From Alphaproteobacteria bacterium (lineage in GTDB: Bacteria; Pseudomonadota; Alphaproteobacteria; UBA8366; Aestuariispiraceae): a DNA stretch of 52,655 nt. The stretch covers positions 1 to 52,655 of the forward strand of contig SPJV01000217.1 of the NCBI GenBank assembly GCA_006844765.1. The letters are read 5' to 3'. The notes below the pieces were generated by a model that did no database searches, had not been told where the DNA came from, and saw nothing but the letters and a program-made list of their open reading frames with translations. How positions within the stretch are numbered: the first letter of the stretch is position 1; each line of letters opens with the position of its first letter. This document shows positions 43,534 through 51,800 of this stretch, in pieces. The position numbers and the translations under genes are program-made.

Positions 43534-46202
43534 TGGAACACACAGTTCGCACAACCTGTCCCTATTGTGGCGTCGGATGCGGAGTACTCGCGACGCGGCA
43601 GCAAGACGGGACCGTATTGATTGAGGGCGATCCGGATCATCCGGCCAATTTCGGCCGCCTCTGTTCAAAGGGAAGTGCGCTTGCAGAAACAATTGATCTG
43701 GAAGGTCGTCTTCTTGAGCCCAAAATTGAAGGTGTGGATGCAACCTGGAACGATGCCCTAAACCTCGTTGCGGGAAAGTTTAAATCCACAATTGAGGAAT
43801 ATGGACCGGACTCAGTTGCCTTCTATGTTTCGGGACAAATTCTGAGCGAAGATTACTACGCCGCTAACAAGCTGATGAAAGGCTATATTGGCGCGGCAAA
43901 TATAGACACAAACTCCCGACTGTGTATGGCGTCGTCAGTTGCGGGTCATAAGCGGGCTTTCGGCAGCGATACCGTCCCTGGACAATATGAAGACCTTGAA
44001 TTGGCAGATCTGATTGTTTTGGTCGGGTCCAATCTGGCCTGGTGTCACCCGGTCTTGTATCAACGAATTGCGGAGGCAAAGACGGAACGCCCAGAGATGA
44101 AGGTCGTTCTGATCGATCCTCGGCGCACCATGACCGCAGACCTTGCCGACCTGCATTTGCAAATCCAGGCTGATCGCGATGTCGCCCTGTTTCTTGGACT
44201 GTTAAACGCCATTGCAGGGGCTAATGCCATGGATGGTGAATGGATCGCACACCATACAAATGGTATTGAAGATGCGCTTGGCGTAGCGTCGCGCATGACT
44301 GTGGATGAAGTGGAGCGCCATACGGGTTTGCCCCGCAGCCAGGTTCAAGAATTTTACGACCTTTTTATCAAAACAGAAAAGGCCGTCACCGTATTTAGCC
44401 AAGGTGTAAATCAATCCAGCACAGGCACGGACAAGGTAAACGCCATAATCAATTGCCATTTGGCAACTGGCAGAATTGGCGTGCCGGGATCAGGTCCATT
44501 TTCAGTAACGGGCCAACCAAATGCGATGGGTGGGCGTGAGGTTGGTGGCCTGGCCAATATGCTGGCAGCCCATATGGAACTAGATAATCCTGATCACCGT
44601 GATCTGGTACAGGGGTTCTGGCAGTCACCGGTTATCGCAGACCGCCCTGGCCTCAAGGCTGTTGACCTGTTTAAGGCTGTTGGCGAGGGAAAGATTAAGG
44701 CGCTGTGGATTATGGCGACCAATCCGGTTGATTCCCTGCCCAACGCGACTGAAGTGGAACAGGCCATTGCTTCCTGTCCCTTTGTGGTTGTGTCAGATGT
44801 GTTAGCAAAAACCGACACGATGGAACATGCAAATGTCGCGTTGCCCTCTACCGGTTGGGGTGAGAAGGACGGCACTGTCACAAATTCCGAGAGAACAATT
44901 TCCCGGCAGCGCGCATTTTTGCCATCGCCTGGAAATGCGAGACCAGATTGGTGGCAGTTTGCGGAAGTTGGTCGCCGTATGGGATTTGAAGGTTCATTTT
45001 CCTGGCCGACCCCCCCCAGCATCTTCCGTGAATATGCGGCCCTAACATCACGAAATAATGCGGGGAAGCGCGACCTTGATCTCACGGCCTGGATGGACTT
45101 GAGCGATGCCGACTATGAGGCTCTGAAACCTTTCCGCTGGGGCCCTGTCGGAAGTGAAGCGGCAAGCCAAAGCCGGTTCTTCTCCGATGGCTATTTCTAT
45201 ACGCCTGACCAGCGCGCCAATTTCGTTGCGGTGGAAAGCCCTGAACCAAATACAACAGACCTGAACTTGCCGCTGACGCTTAATACAGGCCGGGTGCGGG
45301 ATCATTGGCACACCATGACTCGAACGGGTAAGAGCCCTAGGCTGTCCGGACATATGGCGGAACCTTATTGCGAAATCAGCGTATCTGATGCGCAGAGAAT
45401 GGGCATTCGTGCCGCTGATCTGGTTTCTTTGAAAGACGGTCGGACCTCAGAGAAGGGGGCGATCATACTACGTGCCCTGATTTCAAACAGAATTGCACCT
45501 GGCTCTGTCTTTGTTCCGATGCACTGGACTGATCAATTCGCCTCGGCTGGCAGGGTTAACTCAATGGTCGCGAGTAGGACTGATCCGATTTCAGGACAGC
45601 CCGCACTGAAAAGCGCGCAGGTCCAAGCCAGTCGCAAAGAAATGGCCATCTATGGATTCGCGGTCTCTCGTGAGCTGCCGGATAGGATCCATGCTGATTA
45701 TTGGGCCAAAGCCCGATGTGTTGACGGCTGGCGCGTCGAGTTGGGCTTCGAAGAGGAATATTCAAATATCGACGAACAGGCGGCACAAGCTCTCGACCTG
45801 GATGCTGGAATGGCGACTGTTAGCTATGTGGACAGCAGAACCGGTCGCGGCGCGTTGTTGTGGTTTGAAGAAGAGGCACTCACGGCAGCGATTTACTTTG
45901 CCCGTGATCCTGTCGCTGTTTCGCGGGTATGGGCTGTCGAGCAACTGTCAGTCTGTCATTCAAATACAAAGGACCGCATGAAACTGGCATCCGGCCTTCC
46001 AGGCACGGATCAGCCTGACAGGGGTCCTATCATCTGTTCTTGTTTTTCGGTTGGTGCTTCCGAGATTCGCGCAGCAGGCGACGCTGGCCATCACACGGTC
46101 GCAGCAATCGGGAAGGTACTTTCCGCTGGCACGAACTGCGGCTCCTGCAGATCCGAAATAAGCGCAATCCTTTCGGAGGAGATCCCCCTTGCCGCGGAAT
46201 AG
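43533..46202 (+). CDS. nasA: NasA, assimilatory nitrate reductase catalytic subunit
   Basis: This 889-residue molybdoenzyme starts at ATG 43533 (an in-frame GTG is three bases upstream). A [4Fe-4S] site is formed by Cys9, Cys12, Cys16 and Cys44. The molybdopterin oxidoreductase domain includes NSRLCMASSVAGHKRAFG, and the dinucleotide-binding domain includes LNTGRVRDHWHTMTRTGKS. A C-terminal BFD-like [2Fe-2S] domain is present (IICSCFSVGASE, TNCGSC). There is no twin-arginine signal, so it is cytoplasmic and assimilatory. It reduces nitrate to nitrite. No dedicated NAD(P)H reductase subunit is next to it, so electrons probably come from NirB/NirD. It overlaps the following gene by 14 bp. Confidence 0.95.
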   Translation: MEHTVRTTCPYCGVGCGVLATRQQDGTVLIEGDPDHPANFGRLCSKGSALAETIDLEGRLLEPKIEGVDATWNDALNLVAGKFKSTIEEYGPDSVAFYVSGQILSEDYYAANKLMKGYIGAANIDTNSRLCMASSVAGHKRAFGSDTVPGQYEDLELADLIVLVGSNLAWCHPVLYQRIAEAKTERPEMKVVLIDPRRTMTADLADLHLQIQADRDVALFLGLLNAIAGANAMDGEWIAHHTNGIEDALGVASRMTVDEVERHTGLPRSQVQEFYDLFIKTEKAVTVFSQGVNQSSTGTDKVNAIINCHLATGRIGVPGSGPFSVTGQPNAMGGREVGGLANMLAAHMELDNPDHRDLVQGFWQSPVIADRPGLKAVDLFKAVGEGKIKALWIMATNPVDSLPNATEVEQAIASCPFVVVSDVLAKTDTMEHANVALPSTGWGEKDGTVTNSERTISRQRAFLPSPGNARPDWWQFAEVGRRMGFEGSFSWPTPPSIFREYAALTSRNNAGKRDLDLTAWMDLSDADYEALKPFRWGPVGSEAASQSRFFSDGYFYTPDQRANFVAVESPEPNTTDLNLPLTLNTGRVRDHWHTMTRTGKSPRLSGHMAEPYCEISVSDAQRMGIRAADLVSLKDGRTSEKGAIILRALISNRIAPGSVFVPMHWTDQFASAGRVNSMVASRTDPISGQPALKSAQVQASRKEMAIYGFAVSRELPDRIHADYWAKARCVDGWRVELGFEEEYSNIDEQAAQALDLDAGMATVSYVDSRTGRGALLWFEEEALTAAIYFARDPVAVSRVWAVEQLSVCHSNTKDRMKLASGLPGTDQPDRGPIICSCFSVGASEIRAAGDAGHHTVAAIGKVLSAGTNCGSCRSEISAILSEEIPLAAE

Positions 46203-47235
46203 ATCAGAAGCGATAGCGGACCTTGCTGTCTTACCGGTGTTTCACAAACTGAATGGCAGAGTGGTCGTTCTAGTAGGCGGGACAGATGCCGCCGCGTGGA
46301 AAGCTGACTTACTCTGCGCGGCCGGTGCAACGGTGAGGTTGTTTGCCAAGACAACGGGCACGGCCATGCAGAAGCTTATGCATGGCCCCCGTGGTCGCCA
46401 AATCGTGTTGGTAGCCGATGAGCTTCGATCGTCTGATTTATCCGGTGTGGCCATGGCCGTTGGCGATTTCGAAGATCGCGATTCGGCGGCCCGCTTTGCC
46501 CAGATTGCCCAGGAAAGAAACGTTCCCTTTAACGTGATTGATAAACCGGAATTTTGCAGCTTCCAGATCGGCTCAATTGTAAACCGGTCGCCCATTGTCA
46601 TTGGTATTTCAACCGACGGCGGGGCACCTGTCCTGGCTCAAACAATCCGTCACCGGATCGAGAATTTATTACCCGCCCATCTCTCGCATTGGGGGAAACT
46701 TGCGAAGCGCCTGAGAGTTATCGTCGCCGACCGGATTGCAAATGTCCCGGACCGCCGGAAGTTTTGGTCACGCTTTGCAGGAGCCAGCTTTATCAGTGCA
46801 CCACCAGCCCTAACAGACCGGCAATTGTTTGGATTGTTCCGGCAGGAAGGCTTCAATGCAACAACGGGTTCGAATGATATAATACAAGTGACATCCAACG
46901 ACCCAGATTTGCTGACAGTCAAAGCAACCCGTCTCATTCTCAACGCTGATATTATCCTTCATGATCCGCGCATTTCAAACGCCATTCTGGAGCGATCACG
47001 ACGGGAAGCGCGACGAATTTGTATATCACCAGACTGTGCTAGTATTGATGATCGGGAGAGCGAATGGATAGAATCAGGAAAAAATATTGTTCGATTAGAA
47101 TGGCAAGATGAGATGAAATTCGGCGAACCGAAATTTTCGTCCAGGCGCGGCGCTGATCCCAATCCGGCTCACCGCAGCGCGACATTCTTCGAGAACCAGC
47201 AACATAAGTCCGGAGCTGGAATGAACCTCTCCTAG
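46189..47235 (+). CDS. cysG: CysG-like siroheme synthase with truncated methyltransferase domain
   Basis: This 348-residue protein starts at TTG 46189, supported by CGGAGGA 8 bp upstream and the overlap with nasA. The N-terminal half (about 10-215) is a precorrin-2 dehydrogenase/ferrochelatase: LPVFHKLNGRVVVLVGG, FCSFQIGSIVNRSPIVIGISTDGGAPVLAQTIR. The second half begins like uroporphyrinogen-III methyltransferase (DPDLLTVKATRLILNADIILHD), but the glycine-rich GPGDP motif reads SNDP. The domain ends after about 100 residues instead of about 240, with no VRLKGGDPF motif. The methyltransferase is therefore probably inactive and the step must come from elsewhere. It serves siroheme supply for NirB. 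Last gene of the operon. Confidence 0.85.
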   Translation: MPRNRSEAIADLAVLPVFHKLNGRVVVLVGGTDAAAWKADLLCAAGATVRLFAKTTGTAMQKLMHGPRGRQIVLVADELRSSDLSGVAMAVGDFEDRDSAARFAQIAQERNVPFNVIDKPEFCSFQIGSIVNRSPIVIGISTDGGAPVLAQTIRHRIENLLPAHLSHWGKLAKRLRVIVADRIANVPDRRKFWSRFAGASFISAPPALTDRQLFGLFRQEGFNATTGSNDIIQVTSNDPDLLTVKATRLILNADIILHDPRISNAILERSRREARRICISPDCASIDDRESEWIESGKNIVRLEWQDEMKFGEPKFSSRRGADPNPAHRSATFFENQQHKSGAGMNLS

Positions 47236-47310
47236 GTTTGAAATTTGGGGAAATTTTGATCGTTAATGAAGTGGATGGCGACTTTAGTGAGGCCGCCAAG
47301 AACTCCTAGA

Positions 47311-47508
47311 GCTCTCGCAGTTTGCTTTGCAAACAGCTGCCGCTAGGTACCTGTCGGGAGGATGTGACGCTTTCTGGCGAAAGCGTTGTGGCGGAGAGAG
47401 AGTCCGCCTAACTATTTTTTGAAAACTCTGTAACATTATGAAAATAAACCAATTTTCGTTCTTTCGAAAGTCATGTGTTTCTCAAAATGTTTGCCAGTTT
47501 GTTTGCCA
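47311..47508 (+). repeat. Right copy of the structured repeat flanking the nitrate cassette
   Basis: Module 1 (47311-47402) and module 2 (47476-47508) repeat 33778-33868 and 33942-33974 in the same orientation. In module 1 the differences are a loop base of hairpin 1 and a small change around GGGAGGATG; both hairpin stems are intact. The 73-base spacer has the same length but a different AT-rich sequence. The tandem 12-mers are reduced to about 1.7 units. Confidence 0.8.
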
Positions 47509-47845
47509 AGAAATTGCGCAACTGGAATATGCTCAAGACTTGAGCCGCCAAGCTTGTGCCCTGTTTCTCGGTTTCTTGCGCTTGTTTCCTACCAGCCATT
47601 CTAACTCCAGCCGTGCGAATACTGTAATGGAGTATTACACAGGTTGGTTACTAGGGGGCGTTGCCGGGACTGGGGGCTTCAGAAAATTGTTCAACTCTAA
47701 ACGCTGCTGTCTTGAACGGTTCTTCAATCGTAACAAATGCTCCCTCTGGATCTCCACGCGTGAAAAGTACTACACCGCCATCAATGCCGCTGTACTCACA
47801 CTTGCCATAACACTGATTTAGATGCGGAGAGGATGCATCTATAGC
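47509..47845. other. Gene-poor stretch with one short palindrome
   Basis: Between the right repeat and the AT-rich orphan gene I find no convincing gene. A forward frame 47438-47821 exists but starts inside the repeat spacer and has an implausible, cysteine-rich composition. A perfect odd palindrome GCTCAAG-A-CTTGAGC lies at 47531-47545. Confidence 0.5.
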
Positions 47846-48685
47846 CTAGTTGCGTGATGCAAATATCATCACTTTTTTCAATTGGACTGTGTTGTCGGTC
47901 CCAAGGTCATATGGGCGCTTGGCCCTTCCATCACCGAATATTTGAAAATACGAACTAAATGTTGGTATTTCCCCTTTTATATTAATTTCTCGACCTTTTT
48001 CATCCCTAAAGTCAGGAACTCGAGACGGCGAGCCAAAAACAGTTTTCACGAGTTCGTCTTTAGTCCCTCTCATGAAAATTGGGAAGAACTGAACTTCTGT
48101 CTGAACGTCCACTAAGTTCAGGTCTTTATAGTAAAATGGATAAATTATGGGATGGATTTGTATGTGTCCCTCGTTGTGAAAAATTGCTGCTTTGAATTTT
48201 CGGCAATCCGTTATTGCTTCGACGAAATCGGATACATTTTCTGGGGAATCACTATCGAATACTTTCTCGTATGTTGGGACTGTGTGCCAGCGCAGTGTTT
48301 TATAGCGGCCGGTCGACATTATTTGTGATCCACAAGTACATTTGACCGTGGTTTCATACGTCTTATGGTCGACATTATTTGAGAATATGTCTAATCCGGA
48401 ATAGTATGAGTAGTATGATTTTAAGAGATTTTGCGGCTTGGAATGGCTGTGTACGACGAGATTTCGCTGACACCCCCAAAAGTCCCCCCCGTTTATTATA
48501 ATATGGGATAGATCTAATGTTTCGATATAAGAGTGGGTTCCTGATCTGCCAATGACCGTATCGTCTGGCTGTAGGAAAATACGAAGATCCGCACCAGCTA
48601 AAACCTCCTCCAGAACGCCATCCGCTTGATTGTGTATAGCTTTCATGTGCTTTCCTGACAGGCTAGCGTTTTGAGAGTGTTTCAT
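47846..48685 (-). CDS. AT-rich orphan hypothetical protein
   Basis: This 279-residue frame starts at ATG 48685 (MKHSQNASLSG); an in-frame ATG 48646 (MKAIHNQADG) is an alternative. The DNA is visibly more AT-rich than the rest of the window and codon choice differs, suggesting transfer. No signal peptide or membrane helix is apparent. Features are an early beta-rich segment (LRIFLQPDDTVIGRSGTHSYIET), a CTCG pair that might bind metal (KCTCGSQI), and aromatic-rich strands (IHPIIYPFYYKDLNL). The first 45 residues recall the N-termini of glycosyltransferase-type or capsular proteins, but too weakly to assign. Function unknown. Confidence 0.55.
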   Translation of the reverse strand: MKHSQNASLSGKHMKAIHNQADGVLEEVLAGADLRIFLQPDDTVIGRSGTHSYIETLDLSHIIINGGDFWGCQRNLVVHSHSKPQNLLKSYYSYYSGLDIFSNNVDHKTYETTVKCTCGSQIMSTGRYKTLRWHTVPTYEKVFDSDSPENVSDFVEAITDCRKFKAAIFHNEGHIQIHPIIYPFYYKDLNLVDVQTEVQFFPIFMRGTKDELVKTVFGSPSRVPDFRDEKGREINIKGEIPTFSSYFQIFGDGRAKRPYDLGTDNTVQLKKVMIFASRN

Positions 48686-48890
48686 TTTACCATTGAACTA
48701 ACATACGTACCATTTTGAATCGGATAAACAGAGACAACACGGCACAACGCATTTTTGTAATTAGTCGAAGATTCGGCGTTGCTTGAAAAGCAACGTTTAA
48801 AACAAAATCGGTAACCATAAATTAACTTGATAAAATCATTGATGTGAGAATAACCTCTATGCGATTGAAATGCTATCGTAGGAGGGATCG
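48686..48890 (+). promoter_or_regulatory. AT-rich divergent promoter region
   Basis: These 205 bp separate the orphan gene from the giant LamG gene, which is transcribed in the opposite direction. The region is strongly AT-rich and must hold at least the forward promoter; GTAGGAGGGATCG directly before ATG 48891 is a near-ideal ribosome site. I do not assign promoter hexamers. Confidence 0.4.
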
Positions 48891-51800
48891 ATGCCAATTT
48901 CATCTCCATTAGATATCGCGCCTGCATCTTTGTGGTTCGATGCTTCTGATTTATCAACAATCATTGATACCAATGGTGATGGAGCTATTGAGCAATGGTT
49001 AGATAAAAGTGGAAGCGGCTTGCATGCAAGCAGTAGTGGAGTATCTAGCCCTACCTTCGATTCAACTGCGTTTGATGGACAAGGCGGAATTGTTTTCGAT
49101 CATCAGGACGACTTCCTCAATATTTCCAGAACAACACTTGAAAACTCTACGATTTTTGTCGTTCTCAAATCGTCAATTTCTGACGATGAATCAGAATATG
49201 ACGGGTCACCGGGCATGGCGCTTGTGGGAGATACCTCCGCCGGTGTCAGCCAAGGTCTGGGCATTGAAGGTGATAACCCTCAGTTTCGTCACCATAACGG
49301 TTCCTGGCATGAGGCGACAGGAACTACACGTTTGACGGATGGGTCTGCTCACGTCTTGACGTCTGTCTATTCCGACAACACAGGCATTGTGTCGCTCTAT
49401 CAGAATGGATTTTTGGCCGGAGCCACAGATGTTGGAACGCGGGGTGGTTCCATCAGCGCTATTGGGAGGAGTTTTGGTGAAGATTCATTCTTTGGCGGTG
49501 AGATTGCTGAGATTATCGTTTACCCATCGGTTCTGACTGACGTCGAACGTCGAGAAGTTGAAGACTATCTTGACGGTAAGTGGGGAACAGGCGCTGCGAA
49601 TCCCGATGAGCTGTTTGTCGATGCAGACACCATTTTGACTGCCCCAGGCGCAGACTTCCTAGCCAATGACGGCATTGAGCCAGGGGATACTGCGTCAATT
49701 GTGTCTGTTCAAAATGCACAACACGGTTCTGTCGTATTGAACGGAGATGGAAGTATCTCGTTCGACCCAGACGAGCATTTTATTGGCAAGGCAAGTTTCG
49801 AATATACAATAGACGACGGTAATGGGGAACTTGATACTGCGACTGTACGTGTGAATGTCGGTATCGTGCCTCCAGATTTGCCTAACTTGGCGCTTTGGCT
49901 GGATGCCTCTGATGCATCGACGGTAATCGATAGCAACAATGACGGTGCTGTTGATACATGGACAGACAAGAGCGGCAATAGCTTGGATGCAACCGCATCT
50001 GGCACCGATCAACCGGCCTTTAACGCGTCTGCATTTGGTGGCAGAGGCGCTATTAGTTTTGATCACTTGGATGATGCACTCGCGTTTGATCGAACGGTTT
50101 TCGTGAATTCATCGATGTTTGTTGTGATGAAGACGTCGATTTTTGATGACCAATCAGCCTATCAAGGCTCCCCCGGCATGACACTCCTCGGCGATACCGG
50201 CGGTGGTGTAAGTCAGGGGCTTGGAGTAGAGGGTGAAAACGCAAACTTCAGGCATCATGAAGGGAGTTGGCATGAGGTTTCGGGACAACATGTGATTAAC
50301 GATGGGGTCTCACATATTGTTTCATCCATTTATTCTGGGGAGACCGGGATTGTTTCCTTGTACCAAGATGGGGATTTAACTGCGACCGGAGATGTCGGCC
50401 CAACGGGAGCTGCAATAAATGCTGTCGGACGAAGCTATGATGCAGAATCATTTTTTGGGGGAGAAATAGCTGAAATAATTGTCGTTGATGGTGTTCTCAC
50501 GGATGAACAGCGACAAGGAATTGAACAGTATTTGGCCTTTAAATGGGATGTAACCACGTTTGGAAACCAAGCGCCGACCATTTCGGGCGCCGTTATTCTT
50601 GATGGCACGGAGGATATCTCAAGAACCATTACTGTTTCGGAACTTTTGACAAATGCATCCGATGCGGAAGGTGACAGCCTTTCCGTACAGGCGGTGACAG
50701 CAAGTTCAGGAACACTAATTGATAACTTGGATGGATCATACACCCTAGTCCCCGCCGCCGATTTTAATGGGGATATCACGCTCACTTACAGTGTGACGGA
50801 TGGTACGACGCCTGTTCTAACAACGGCGACGGTTTCATTCGCACCAGTCAATGATGAATTGACGATATCCGCGCCCATAACATTGGTGGGCACAGAGGAT
50901 TTTGTCCGCACACTCACAACACAAGAACTGATTGCAAATGCGAGCGATGTTGACGGCGATGTATTGTCTGTCGTTGGGCTGAGTGCTGATGGCGGTACGC
51001 TTGTCGATAACCTCGACGGTTCCTTCACCTTGACGCCGGTAGCGGACTTCAATGGCGATATCAATCTGAGCTACAGTATAACAGATGGAACTACGCCAAT
51101 CGCAACCTCTGCGGTTGTGAGCTTCTCCTCGGTCAATGACGCACCGGATGTGTCCGGGCCGATTACGTTTGCCGGTACGGAAGATAACGCGCTGACCATC
51201 ACGACGGCAGAGTTGTTAGCCAATGCGTCGGACGTTGATGGGGATGCGTTGTCGGTGATCGGACTGAGTGCTGATGGCGGTACGCTTGTCGATAACCTCG
51301 ACGGCACTTTCACCCTGACGCCAACAGCGGACTTCAATGGCGATATCAATCTAAGTTATAGCGTCAGCGACGGGACGGTTCAGACGATAGCAAGCGGCGT
51401 TGTGAGCTTTGTCTCTTCGAATGACGCGCCGGATGTGTCTGGACCGATTGCGTTTGCCGGTACGGAAGATAATGCGCTGACGATCACGACAGCGGAGTTG
51501 TTAGCCAATGCGTCGGACGTTGATGGCGATGCGCTCTCTATCGTGGGCTTGAGCGCCGATGGCGGCACGCTTGTCGATAACCTCGACGGTACCTTTACCT
51601 TGACGCCGGCAGCGGACTTCAATGGTGATATCAATCTGAGCTACAGTATAACAGATGGAACCACGCCAATCGCAACCTCTGCGGTTGTGAGCTTCTCCTC
51701 GGTCAATGACGCACCGGATGTGTCCGGGCCGATAACGCTTGCCGGTACGGAAGATAATGCGCTGACCATCACGACGGCAGAGTTGTTAGCCAATGCGTCG

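Noticed and set aside
47438..47821. Forward 127-codon frame after the right repeat.
   Set aside because: Starts within the diverged spacer and crosses the conserved repeat module; cysteine-rich random-looking composition and no ribosome site.
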